The notes below the pieces were generated by a model. That model was not told the DNA's origin. It made no database searches and was given only the letters and a program-made list of their open reading frames with translations. A stretch of DNA of 64,000 bases from Myxococcales bacterium (GTDB lineage Bacteria > Myxococcota_A > Polyangia > Polyangiales > Polyangiaceae). Shown here one piece after another: positions 53,357 through 62,027 of this stretch. The number at the start of each line of letters is the position of its first letter. The stretch's first letter is position 1. The stretch covers positions 1-64,000 of the forward strand of contig CANJCO010000003.1 of NCBI GenBank assembly GCA_947473045.1, written 5' to 3'. The translations under genes and the position numbers were made by a program.

Positions 53357-53824
53357 TTACATGGTGCAGTGCGCGGCGCAGTTGGCCTGAAGGCAAGTAG
53401 CGTAGTTGGCGCCGGCTGAAACCGAGGCTCCCGGCTTGGTCGCGTTGCACTTGGCGAAGCAGTTGCCAGTCTCTCCGGAGGCGTCTTTGGGCGCGCCCGC
53501 ATCGGCAGTGCACCCGCGGTAGCAAGTGAGCAGATCGACGCAGGCCTTGTCGCCAAGGCACGCGTTCGTATACGCGCAGCAGCTCGTGGTCAGGCACGCC
53601 GCGCAGCTTGGTGGATCGGTCGCGACCGACAACACGCACGGAGCCGCGTCGGCGAGCCCAGTTCCGCCCCCGGGGGGCGGCGCGGCCGAGTCGGGGCTGT
53701 CGCCTCCGCCCGATCCTCCGCCGCCCGTCGTGTGAACGAGCGAGGACGTCTGCGTCGGCGTCTGCTCGCACGCGGCGAAAGCAGCCGCCGCACCGAGCGC
53801 GAAGATAGCGGTTGTGAGCTTCAT
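53357..53824 (-). CDS. Small Cys-rich lipoprotein (paralogue 2)
   Basis: A 155-residue protein with signal MKLTTAIFALGAAAAFAAC (lipidated C19). A Gly/Ser/Pro linker is followed by a Cys-rich domain: PSCAACLTTSCC, NACLGDKACVDLLTCYRGC and YATCLQANCAAHC. The same arrangement occurs in the next gene upstream (53838), so these are tandem paralogues. AGGAG lies about 8 bases before the ATG. Many myxobacterial lipoproteins show this pattern, but no function can be assigned. It is last in the putative sigma-54 operon. Confidence 0.7.
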   Translation of the reverse strand: MKLTTAIFALGAAAAFAACEQTPTQTSSLVHTTGGGGSGGGDSPDSAAPPPGGGTGLADAAPCVLSVATDPPSCAACLTTSCCAYTNACLGDKACVDLLTCYRGCTADAGAPKDASGETGNCFAKCNATKPGASVSAGANYATCLQANCAAHCTM

Positions 53825-53837
53825 AGAAAACTCCTGC

Positions 53838-54350
53838 TTACTTGCAATCAGCAGCGCACTTGCTGTGGACGCAGTTGTTGTAGTCGCCGCCGAGCTTCGA
53901 CGCGGCCGGGTACTTCATCACGCACGCGCCAACGCATTGCGAATAGTCTTGGCCCGCATCGTTGACCGGTCCACCACCACCGCCACCACCGCCACCACCG
54001 CCACCACCGCCACCACCGCCACCATCGGTGGGCCCGCATGCGTTGATGCAAGCTGCGATCGCCGTGCAGTCCGCGTCGGCGAGGCAGGCGTTTGCGAGTT
54101 GGCAGCACGAGGTCGCCAGACATGCGCCGCACGTCGGGTTTGGTGCCGCGACGGTCAGCTTGCAACCGCCGTCACTGTCGGTGCCGCCGTCGTTGCCCGA
54201 CGGAGTCGACGCGTCGGGCGCTGGTGTGGCGCTGTCGGACTGGGCATCGGGAGCGAGCAACGTCGACTTCGCGGGAGTCGTGGTGTCATTGCAGGCGAGC
54301 AGGAGTGCGCCACCAGACACGGTGATCGCGAGTGCAATTTTGAAGTTCAT
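53838..54350 (-). CDS. Small Cys-rich lipoprotein with poly-Gly tract (paralogue 1)
   Basis: A 170-residue protein starting at the ATG that overlaps the upstream stop (ATGA). The signal ends LLLAC (C20). The Cys-rich part (PTCGACLATSCC, NACLADADCTAIAACINAC, YNNCVHSKCAADC) matches the neighbouring gene at 53357. Between the two Cys blocks lies a run of 18 glycines encoded by 9-base repeats. The tract is probably a flexible spacer. Function is unknown. Confidence 0.7.
   Translation of the reverse strand: MNFKIALAITVSGGALLLACNDTTTPAKSTLLAPDAQSDSATPAPDASTPSGNDGGTDSDGGCKLTVAAPNPTCGACLATSCCQLANACLADADCTAIAACINACGPTDGGGGGGGGGGGGGGGGGGPVNDAGQDYSQCVGACVMKYPAASKLGGDYNNCVHSKCAADCK
53971..54025. repeat. 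9-base minisatellite encoding poly-Gly
   Basis: About six copies of CCACCACCG (one imperfect at each end) occupy 53971-54025, read on the minus strand as GGT/GGC codons for 18 glycines inside the small Cys-rich lipoprotein. Unit length is a multiple of three, so copy changes would alter spacer length without shifting the frame. Confidence 0.9.
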
Positions 54351-57300
54351 AGGGCGTCCACGCAATCGAACGTCTGCTGCCACGCGATGAGCGTCGGCGC
54401 CAGGTTCTTATCTGGGGTTGGGTTGAGAGCCATGTTCACTTGAAGCATGGGGTGGGAGACTTGGTTCGCTCCGGCGATCGCGTTTGCGACCGACGCGAGG
54501 ATCCACACGGGATGGGAGACGGTCGAGACCGCGAGGGGGATAACGGCGCCGAGCGACTGCGCGTTGTCTCCGGTCTGTACGGTGAACGTGATGTTCGCCG
54601 TACCGCTGCCGTTGCTCGGGATGGTGTCCTGCCAGGCGAAGTCGCGCCACTGCACGTACTTGCCCGCGGGGCAGACCGCCGTGAACTGACGGGTGAACGT
54701 GGCCGGCCCAAAAGCGGGGGCGGGCGGGGGGAGCGGGGTAATGCACCCTCCGAGATTGAAGAGCAGGAACTCCGCTGCGTCTTCTTGCGCGGTGAGTGGG
54801 CTCACCGGACATTCTTGCGGGAAGGTGAACGACTGACCGCCCTGCGCCAGGTGCATGTCGGTGTACATGCCGCGCCCGTACTGCTGGGCGACAGGCACGT
54901 TGAGCGGCGCGTCGAAGGTGAAGTCGGCGGGCACGTTACCGTTCTGATACGTCACGACCTGCTTCGAGAGGCCAGTGGTCGAATAGGTGTCGTACCGGGT
55001 CGGCGAGATGGTGAACTTTCCGGGCGACGAAGCCGCGCCGATGTAGCTCATCCACGAAGAGAAGTCGGCACCGGTTGGCAGCGCCAGGTTAATCAATCCG
55101 ACGTTTGGATCGCCATAGTTGAGCGCGCCGTCCGGCGCCCAGTTGGCGACTCCCGGGAAGGGACTTTCGATCCACTTACGGCCGTAGTGAGACGCGAAGA
55201 GGCGGCCGCCTCCTCCGAGGTACTGGCTGAGCGCTGAGTATGTCGGCGCTCCGACGAAGCTCCACGGACCCGAGTTGATGTATTCGGTTCCGCAGTCACA
55301 CGGCAGCATGACGAGGTCGTACGGCTTCAGCGTGTTCACGTTCTGCATGAACGTGCTCGGCGGCGGGTTGCTGCCGCCCGAGAGCGGAATGCCGTCTCCC
55401 AGGTAGTAGTCGACTGCGCCGCCGGCGCCCGGGCTCTTGAACTCGGAGGAGTCGATGCCGATGCGGGTCAGCAGGCACTCCATCGGGTCGCAGCCGTTGG
55501 CCGTAATCGCGATGTGGGGCATGTTGCCTTCGCCCTGATTTTTCGGCAGGCGCGTGTTGGCTGCAGGCACCGCCGCGCTGACGCACGAGCTGACGTTGAT
55601 GGTGGTCTGTCGGCGCCACTTGCCGACCTGCACGACGAGCGGAATCGAACCGCTCGGCACGCCCGTCAGCGTGAACTTCCCGTCAACGCCGGTGAGGGCA
55701 TAGGTGACCGCCGGAGGCAGGTTTCCGCCGCCGCCGCACGCGTCAGGCTGCGCGCCCGCCGGAATCGCCGGCAGCGGCAACGTCGCCGGAACATAGACGT
55801 ACGCATTGAAGATCGGGTTCTTGCCCGCCGGATCGAGGACGACACCGGTCAGCGTCGTGGGCGAGTTTACGGGGCACTGCGCGACCTGGCACTGGAAGCC
55901 CAGGCAGTTCTGCCCGCAGCCTGCCGCGGGCACGGGCACCGGCACAGGAACGGGAGGCGGCGTAGGCGTATTGCAGCCGCAGATCGACCGTCGCGAACCG
56001 CCTCCGCAGGCGATGCCGAGCTGGTCCATGTTGGTGAGGTGGTTGGTCGGGCAACCGGAATAGGTTGAACAGTACAGCGGTCCGACGAGTCCGCTGTTGA
56101 CCGCGTGGGTGCCGGGGGTGTCTTCAAGACACGCATACGTCCAGCTGTTGATCTGTGGCGGTCCGGCAATACCGAACGCGTTGGCGATGGCGGTGCACTC
56201 CGCGCCCGTCGGATCGTCCTGTGCGGCGAACACCGTGGCGTCGGAGGCAGGGGTCGAGCCAATCGCTTTGCAGACGTCGTTGCACGAGGTGCCGCATGTG
56301 GCGTTGTCGTAACACCACGTGACCCCGTTTACGGTTTTACAAGTCGCTGGCAGAGGCCCGTTATTGGGAGGTGGAACGACCACCTGACTTGCCTTGAAAC
56401 AGTAATTGGTGCCGGCGGCGCCTTGACAGTTGTCCCAGACGAACGCCGATTGAGCGCAGTTGCTTGAGCCGCAGTTGTAGTTCGCGCTCTTCTTGTAGTT
56501 TTCGGCAACAACGCTGCAACCACCAATGCCCCAGATGGTTGTCTGACCCGTGTGAGTAATGGTGTTGGGGTTGTTGTTCGTTGAACACGAGTAATCCGAG
56601 AACGAGCCGCCGAACTTGAGCGCGCAGCCTTCCTGGCAGGTGTATGTCGGCGGGTTGGTCGTCCAGTTGACTCCCTGATCAACCTGGTACGAGCCGACGA
56701 GCACGGGCGGACCTACCGGAATGACGGGACCGCTACCGAACACCTGCCATTCAAAGATGACCGGCTTCGGCGCGGCGCCCGCCGGCGTGTTGCAGCCGCA
56801 GATCGACCGTCGCGAGCCGGCTCCGCATGGAATACCGAGCTGGTCCATGTTGGTGAGGTGCTGCGTTGGGCAGCCGGAATAAGTCGAGCAGTAGAGCGGG
56901 CCTACGAGTCCGCTGTTGACCGAGTGGGTGCCGGGCGTGTCCTCGAGGCAGGCGTACGTCCAGCTGGCGATTTGCGGAGGGCCAGCAATACCAAACGCGT
57001 TGGCGATGTTGGTGCACTCGGCGCCCGTCGGATCGTCCTGAGCCGCGAACACCGTCGCGTCGGGGGCGGGCGTCGTGCCGGCCGCTGCGCAAACCGAGTT
57101 GCACGAGGTGCCGCAAGTGTTGTTGTCGTAACACCAGGTTACGCCGTTTACAGTCTTGCAGGTCGAAGGCAGCGCAGCGACGCTGTTTTTGAAGCAGTAG
57201 TTGATGCCTCCGTAGCAGTTGTCCTGACAGTAGGCCGACTGCGCGCAGTTGGCGGAGCCGCAGTTGTAGTTGACGCTCTTCTTGTAGTTTTCAGCAGCGA

Positions 57301-59854
57301 TCGGACAACCGCCGATGCCCCAGATTGTCGTGTAGTTATTATGCGTAATCGTCAGCGGGTTGCTGTTGGTGGAGCAGCTGTAGTTCGCAGCGTTGCCGCC
57401 GAATTTCAGCGAGCAGGCCTCCTGGCAAGTGTACGTCGGCGGGTTCGTTGGCCAAGACGGCCCTGTGGACACGTCGAACGAGCCCACGAGCACCGGGTTC
57501 GCCGGGGGCTGGGGAGCGGCCGTGACGACCCTCACGTTAAAGAGCCGAACCTGCGTCGTGGTGACGGGCTGGGTGAAGGTGTAGTCCCAGTCGTCGTACT
57601 GACCGGTGACGGTACCGTCGGTGATCCACTTGCTGCCGTCCCACCACTGAACGTCGGCCGCGCCGAGGGTGCCGCCCACGTTTCCGCAGCTGTCCTTCAC
57701 CGAATCGCTGCGCGTGTCCATGTGCATCTTGGTCAGCGTTTGGGCTGCCGACCACGTGTATTGCGCCCATTCACCGCTCGCGACGGTGCCAGCGTTGATG
57801 TACGCCCAGTCCGTGCACTTGGTGTTCTGGTCGATGTTGTCCTTGCAGTTCGAAGGTGCATTCGGCGCGACGCTGCCGCCCGAGCTGAGCGTGATGGTGG
57901 CGCTCACCGCTACGTTCGTGATGGGCGTGTTGCCGCCCTGACCGCCCATCGAGCACTGCCCGTTGGGGCTGGTGTACGTCAGGATGACGAGGCCCGCGTT
58001 TCCGCCGGTGCCTTGAATCGTTCCGGGAGCTCCCGCCGCAGGGGGCACCGACTTTTGGAGCGCCCAATTTAGCGAGCCGAGCGCGCCAAGCGTTGGGAGC
58101 GAAGCGAGCGAATCGCCGCCGTTGGTTCCGCCGGCCGTTGGAGGGAGGAACGCGCCGTAGGGCCCGCTTGTTGCGCCGCCGCCACCGCCGAATCCGCCGC
58201 CGCCACCGCCGCTGTCCCAGCCTGAGCCGCCGTTGCCGCCATTGCCGGCGTTTCCGCCGAACCCGCCCACGCCCGAGTAGCCGCCGTTGCCGCCGACAAG
58301 GCTGCCGCCGTTGGTCGCGCCGTTGTAGCCGATACCGCCTGTGTTGCTGCCTCCCGTACCGCCACCGCTGGAATACGGGTACGGTTCTCCGCCGCCGCCG
58401 CCGAACCAGCCGCTGCCGCCGCCGCCGCCGTAGTCGTATCCGCCGCCGCCGCCGCCGCCGCCTACGTAAACCGCGAGCGTGTGCGCGGCCGCGAGGCTGA
58501 ACGAGCCGCTCGCCGCCTTGCCCGCTCCTCCGGCGTTGGCGAAACCTCCGCCCGCGCCGCCGTTTCCGCCGGGGGCGAACGCGACGATGCCGCCGTTGTC
58601 GAGCACCGCGCTGCTGCCGCCGCCGCCGCCGCCGCCCCAGCCGCCGGAGCCGCCGCCCGCGCCGCCGCCGGCGCCGACCATCGAGTAGGTGACGGGAACG
58701 GTGCTGCCGAACGGGTTGGCGATCGAGAGCGCCGAAGTGACCCCGAGGGTGCACGTGGTGGGCGCGCCGGCATCGGGAGAGCCGGCCCCGCCGTCGGGAT
58801 TGCAGTTGTTCGGGCAAACCGTTGTGACCTCGAAAACCTGCCACTCAAACACGATGGGGTTGCTTTGCTGCCCCAGCGTGTTGGTCGTGTACATGTCGTA
58901 GAGGCGCACCTGCGTGGTCGTGACCGGCGCGGTGAACGTGTAGTCCCAGTCGTCGAGCTTGCCGCTTATCGTGCCGTCGGTAATCCACTTGGAACCGTCC
59001 CACCACTGCACCTGCGCGGCGCCGGCCGTACGACCGATGACGCCGCAAGCGCTGACGACGGTCGCGCTCGCCGTATCCATGTGCATTTTGGCGATTTTTT
59101 TCGAGCTCGGCCACGTGTAGGCCAGCCACTGGCCTCCTCCCGGCGCGTTTCCGGCTGAAATCCAGGCCCAAACGCTGCAGTTGTTCGCCTCGAGAACCAG
59201 GTCGTTCGAGTCGGTGACCTGGTATGGCGAGATGGTGCCGCCCGCGCTCAGCGTCGGCGTCGCACTGGGCGCCACGTTGGTGTAGCTCGTGGCGCAAATG
59301 CACGGGCCCGCGTCGGCGCCCGCGTCGGCGGCCGCGTCGGCCCCGCAGTCGCTGCCTTTGCCGAGGAGCGAAATGCCGCCCGCGTCGTTGACGGAGAGTC
59401 CGGGGCCCGCGTCGAGGCCGAGGCCGTTGTCGTTAATTGAAATGCAGTCAGGATCGCAAGGGTTGTTCACACACGGGACAGGCTGACCGAGGCCTTCGAT
59501 CTGCGATTCAGCGCGCGTTACAGGCGCCTCGCTCTTGAACATCGTCTTGTCGCCGACGCACGCTCCCCAGGCCGAACCGTCGCAGGTGCGCTTGCCGAGG
59601 CTGCAGGTGACGACGCCGCCTGATTTCGACAGAACTTCGCCGCATTCGGCCGTCAGTCCAACGCTGTCGCAGGGGCAGCCTTGATCGGGCTTGCTGCAAG
59701 CAACCGCTGTCGAGCCGTTGCCGCTCGGATCGACGCCGCCGGACGGCGCGTTCGAGCAGGCAAACGAAATGCTGATGGCGAGAAGGAGCGACGGGATCGC
59801 GAGCGCCCATAGGCTCGTGTTCTTTCCGCGGCTCCGTGTCTGTGATTCGCCCAT
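54347..59854 (-). CDS. Giant mosaic surface lipoprotein
   Basis: An 1835-residue protein whose start has GGGAG six bases upstream. The signal ends ISFAC (C33). Order: Cys-rich N-terminus (50-190); discoidin/F5-8C-like module (192-342, QWWDGSKWITDGT); Gly-rich stretch (393-640); second discoidin-like module (647-777, same motif); two near-duplicate Cys-rich units of about 240 residues (788-1025, 1050-1296); a carboxypeptidase-regulatory-like domain (about 1334-1420, GVDGKFTLTGVPSG); a GATase1/ThuA-like domain (PHIAITANGCDP, YDLVMLPCDCGTEY, LFASHYGRKW); and a C-terminal beta domain. No enzymatic residues are convincing; adhesion or matrix binding is inferred. Its stop overlaps the next gene. 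Confidence 0.75.
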   Translation of the reverse strand: MGESQTRSRGKNTSLWALAIPSLLLAISISFACSNAPSGGVDPSGNGSTAVACSKPDQGCPCDSVGLTAECGEVLSKSGGVVTCSLGKRTCDGSAWGACVGDKTMFKSEAPVTRAESQIEGLGQPVPCVNNPCDPDCISINDNGLGLDAGPGLSVNDAGGISLLGKGSDCGADAAADAGADAGPCICATSYTNVAPSATPTLSAGGTISPYQVTDSNDLVLEANNCSVWAWISAGNAPGGGQWLAYTWPSSKKIAKMHMDTASATVVSACGVIGRTAGAAQVQWWDGSKWITDGTISGKLDDWDYTFTAPVTTTQVRLYDMYTTNTLGQQSNPIVFEWQVFEVTTVCPNNCNPDGGAGSPDAGAPTTCTLGVTSALSIANPFGSTVPVTYSMVGAGGGAGGGSGGWGGGGGGGSSAVLDNGGIVAFAPGGNGGAGGGFANAGGAGKAASGSFSLAAAHTLAVYVGGGGGGGGYDYGGGGGSGWFGGGGGEPYPYSSGGGTGGSNTGGIGYNGATNGGSLVGGNGGYSGVGGFGGNAGNGGNGGSGWDSGGGGGGFGGGGGATSGPYGAFLPPTAGGTNGGDSLASLPTLGALGSLNWALQKSVPPAAGAPGTIQGTGGNAGLVILTYTSPNGQCSMGGQGGNTPITNVAVSATITLSSGGSVAPNAPSNCKDNIDQNTKCTDWAYINAGTVASGEWAQYTWSAAQTLTKMHMDTRSDSVKDSCGNVGGTLGAADVQWWDGSKWITDGTVTGQYDDWDYTFTQPVTTTQVRLFNVRVVTAAPQPPANPVLVGSFDVSTGPSWPTNPPTYTCQEACSLKFGGNAANYSCSTNSNPLTITHNNYTTIWGIGGCPIAAENYKKSVNYNCGSANCAQSAYCQDNCYGGINYCFKNSVAALPSTCKTVNGVTWCYDNNTCGTSCNSVCAAAGTTPAPDATVFAAQDDPTGAECTNIANAFGIAGPPQIASWTYACLEDTPGTHSVNSGLVGPLYCSTYSGCPTQHLTNMDQLGIPCGAGSRRSICGCNTPAGAAPKPVIFEWQVFGSGPVIPVGPPVLVGSYQVDQGVNWTTNPPTYTCQEGCALKFGGSFSDYSCSTNNNPNTITHTGQTTIWGIGGCSVVAENYKKSANYNCGSSNCAQSAFVWDNCQGAAGTNYCFKASQVVVPPPNNGPLPATCKTVNGVTWCYDNATCGTSCNDVCKAIGSTPASDATVFAAQDDPTGAECTAIANAFGIAGPPQINSWTYACLEDTPGTHAVNSGLVGPLYCSTYSGCPTNHLTNMDQLGIACGGGSRRSICGCNTPTPPPVPVPVPVPAAGCGQNCLGFQCQVAQCPVNSPTTLTGVVLDPAGKNPIFNAYVYVPATLPLPAIPAGAQPDACGGGGNLPPAVTYALTGVDGKFTLTGVPSGSIPLVVQVGKWRRQTTINVSSCVSAAVPAANTRLPKNQGEGNMPHIAITANGCDPMECLLTRIGIDSSEFKSPGAGGAVDYYLGDGIPLSGGSNPPPSTFMQNVNTLKPYDLVMLPCDCGTEYINSGPWSFVGAPTYSALSQYLGGGGRLFASHYGRKWIESPFPGVANWAPDGALNYGDPNVGLINLALPTGADFSSWMSYIGAASSPGKFTISPTRYDTYSTTGLSKQVVTYQNGNVPADFTFDAPLNVPVAQQYGRGMYTDMHLAQGGQSFTFPQECPVSPLTAQEDAAEFLLFNLGGCITPLPPPAPAFGPATFTRQFTAVCPAGKYVQWRDFAWQDTIPSNGSGTANITFTVQTGDNAQSLGAVIPLAVSTVSHPVWILASVANAIAGANQVSHPMLQVNMALNPTPDKNLAPTLIAWQQTFDCVDAL
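55967..56709 (-). repeat. Second copy of the 240-residue Cys-rich unit
   Basis: Encodes residues 1050-1296 of the mosaic lipoprotein. It shares long stretches with the preceding copy (56780-57493), including TVNGVTWCYDN, ATVFAAQDDPTGAEC and SRRSICGCNTP. The two copies are separated by about 70 bases and arose by intragenic duplication. Approximate boundaries. Confidence 0.8.
56780..57493 (-). repeat. First copy of the 240-residue Cys-rich unit
   Basis: Encodes residues 788-1025 of the mosaic lipoprotein. The start of the unit is SFDVSTGPSWPTNPPTYTCQ and the end is the SRRSICGCNTP block. Its partner at 55967 keeps the cysteines and aromatic residues but differs at scattered positions, so the duplication is not very recent. 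Approximate boundaries. Confidence 0.8.
57937..58678 (-). repeat. Gly-rich low-complexity coding tract
   Basis: Encodes about residues 393-640 of the mosaic lipoprotein, with Gly runs of 3-8 mixed with Ser, Asn, Tyr and Ala. The coding strand is dense in GGC and GGN triplets, with long GGC runs around 58411-58470, so it is a candidate for G-quadruplex or slipped structures. Confidence 0.8.
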
Positions 59855-59916
59855 GGTTGCTCCCGGTACATGCTGCACGCGCACGATCGGCGCACACACG
59901 TCCAAAGTGCATCTGT

Positions 59917-59932
59917 AGCAAACTCCGTGCCC
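59917..59932 (-). promoter_or_regulatory. Putative sigma-54 (-24/-12) promoter
   Basis: The minus strand reads GGGCACGGAGTTTGCT, matching the consensus TGGCACG-N4-TTGCW at all but the first base, with GG and GC ten bases apart. It lies 63 bases upstream of the mosaic lipoprotein start, so transcription should begin near 59906. Sigma-54 promoters need an enhancer-binding activator, which myxobacteria use heavily in development. No activator site was recognised. Confidence 0.65.
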
Positions 59933-60078
59933 TGAACGGGCGACTAGCAACCGGCAGCTTTTTGCTACCGCCGAGCGAAGCGTGCCAAGCGACAGCACGG
60001 ACACATCCGTAACATTTGCGAGACTATGAAATTAGTTGCGATCTTCAGGGGTTAGGCGCGAATGCATGGGATTGTAGT

Positions 60079-60873
60079 CTACACGGTTACATGGTGCGAG
60101 CCGGCGAAGGCGTCGCGGCTTCTGGCGCGCTTCACCTCTGCCTCGACGGCCGCGCGGGCCGCTTCCGCGACGACGGCGGGACGGGCGCCGTTTGGCGCGT
60201 GCAGTGGCGCGCCGACCGAAACCACGACCCGGGTGCCGGGGCTCGCCGCTACCCGCGACAGGTGCTGGCCGAAAGTCTCGTCGCGAAAAGCCACGTCGCT
60301 GCCGGCGGCGTAGGCGAGCCCGACGGGGACAATGTCGACATCGAGGCGGCCCGCGGCGAGGAACGCGCCCGGATGGAAGGGGCGAACCTCGTCGCCGCTG
60401 AAGGTGGTGCCCTCCGGAAATATGCACACGGTCTGCCCGCGGGCGAGCTGCTCGCGCATCTGCCGAATCACCGCAGCGCCGCTCTGCTTGTCGGCGCGGT
60501 CGACGAAGATGGTTCCTGCGCGGGTCGCCGCCGCACCGACGACCGGCCAACCCGAGAGGTCTCCGCGGCTGACCATGAAGCCGCCAAAGGTTCGCAAGAG
60601 CACGCCAATGTCGATAGCGCTGCGGTGGTTGGCGACGACAAGTCGACCGCGGCGCGAAGGTGCCGGCGCACCGTCAAGCAGCTCAACTTCAATCGAAAAC
60701 ATCGCGAGCAGCGCAGACGCCCAGCGCCGCGTCCAGCGATCGCGCCGCGAGTCGCGATCGGGCGAGGTCTTTGTGAGCTCGTCGCGAACCGAATAGGCGG
60801 CCGTCATCGCGGCGGTGACCGCGGCGAAGCCCGCAACGCGGCCAGCGCGCCGCACGCTCTGCACGACGGTCAC
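60079..60873 (-). CDS. plsC: 1-acylglycerol-3-phosphate acyltransferase
   Basis: A 264-residue acyltransferase. NHRSAIDIG carries the H-x4-D motif (H83, D88), VGAAATRAGTIFVDRAD the second block and FPEGTTFSGDEVRPFHPGAF the third. It acylates lysophosphatidic acid or a related lipid at the inner membrane. The GTG at 60873 overlaps the stop of the upstream PLD gene (GTGA), so translation is probably coupled; the frame continues upstream to 60939, antisense-like. Clustering with a PLD protein suggests phospholipid remodelling. Confidence 0.87.
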   Translation of the reverse strand: MTVVQSVRRAGRVAGFAAVTAAMTAAYSVRDELTKTSPDRDSRRDRWTRRWASALLAMFSIEVELLDGAPAPSRRGRLVVANHRSAIDIGVLLRTFGGFMVSRGDLSGWPVVGAAATRAGTIFVDRADKQSGAAVIRQMREQLARGQTVCIFPEGTTFSGDEVRPFHPGAFLAAGRLDVDIVPVGLAYAAGSDVAFRDETFGQHLSRVAASPGTRVVVSVGAPLHAPNGARPAVVAEAARAAVEAEVKRARSRDAFAGSHHVTV

Positions 60874-62027
60874 CACAGCCTCCGCAGCCCGTAGGCGAAC
60901 CACTCCATGGCCCGCCTCGGATAGCTGCGCGTACGCCACGCGTCGATTTCAACGCGATGGGCCGAGGCGCAGTCGTGCTCGAACCACCCGCGAACGTGCG
61001 TGGCGAACGCGCCATCTTCGACGGCGAGGTTGAGCTCCATGTTCTTCGTCCAGCTGCGCTCGTCGAGATTGTAGCTGCCGATCGTGGCGAAGCTGTCGTC
61101 GATGATGGCGGTCTTGGCGTGCAGCACGCGGCTCGGCAAAGTGTAAATCTCGATGCCGCCGGTGACCAGTCGCTCGAACAGCGCCTCGACGGCGAATTGC
61201 ACAATGGGCACGTCGCCACGTTCGGGCACCAGAACCCGCACGCGAACGCCGCGGGCGGCAGCGCGGAACAGGGCGCCGCGCACGCTGCGATTGGGGACGA
61301 AATAGCTGTTGGCTATGTCGATGTTGTGGCGCGCGCGCTCGATGCGTACGAGGTATTCGCGCCGCACGCTGCGCCGTTTGCTGCGCATCGACTGCCGCAC
61401 GGGACCGAACGCTCGCGTCGGCGTATTGGCGAGCACCCACGTACGGGCCCCGCGTTTTCGCGGCAGCGCCTTCACGTCGGCCGGAGGGAGCGCGCCGGAG
61501 GTGCGGCGCCAGGTGTCGTAGAAGAGCGTTCTCAACTCCTGAGCGATCGGCCCGCGGGCGGCGATCATGTCGTCGCGCCAGCCTTCGCCGCCGTCTTCGA
61601 CCGGGAGCCACTGGCGGCTCAGGTTAATGCCTCCCGTAAACCCGACAAGGCCGTCGACCACGAGCAGCTTTCTGTGATCGCGTCGCTCGAAGGCGCCCGT
61701 CGTGAGCGCGTTTCTAACTGGAAAAAGCGCATGAAATTCATACACTTGTCCGCCATATTGAATAAGTTTTGCAAAGAATGCGGGGGTGATGCCGAGCGAG
61801 CCGATCGCGTCATAGACGACGCGCACGCGCACGCCGCGACGTGCGGCGCTGGTGAGCGCATCGAGAAAGCGCAATCCGCACGTGTCGGGGCTGATCCAGT
61901 ACATTTCGAGCAGCACTTCGTGTTCGGCGCGCTCGATGGCGCCGAGCATTTCGGGAAATGCGCGCTTGCCGTCCCGAAGGAGCGCGACCTCGTCGGCGCC
62001 GACCGGAAACCACACGATCTCGCTCAC
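60870..62027 (-). CDS. Cardiolipin synthase-like phospholipase D protein
   Basis: A 385-residue PLD-superfamily protein. Two HKD motifs are intact: HRKLLVVDG in the first half and HAKTAIIDD in the second, followed by GSYNLDERSW. There is no N-terminal membrane pair, so it resembles the ClsB form of cardiolipin synthase (about 410 residues). The GTG at 62027 overlaps the stop of the gene before it. It would transfer phosphatidyl groups between phospholipids. The next gene is plsC. Confidence 0.86.
   Translation of the reverse strand: MSEIVWFPVGADEVALLRDGKRAFPEMLGAIERAEHEVLLEMYWISPDTCGLRFLDALTSAARRGVRVRVVYDAIGSLGITPAFFAKLIQYGGQVYEFHALFPVRNALTTGAFERRDHRKLLVVDGLVGFTGGINLSRQWLPVEDGGEGWRDDMIAARGPIAQELRTLFYDTWRRTSGALPPADVKALPRKRGARTWVLANTPTRAFGPVRQSMRSKRRSVRREYLVRIERARHNIDIANSYFVPNRSVRGALFRAAARGVRVRVLVPERGDVPIVQFAVEALFERLVTGGIEIYTLPSRVLHAKTAIIDDSFATIGSYNLDERSWTKNMELNLAVEDGAFATHVRGWFEHDCASAHRVEIDAWRTRSYPRRAMEWFAYGLRRLW

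Noticed and set aside
56858-58072. Plus-strand frame of about 400 codons opposite the mosaic lipoprotein
   Set aside because: It is antisense to a gene with coherent domains, signal peptide and coupled neighbours; composition is Arg/Val-rich shadow sequence.
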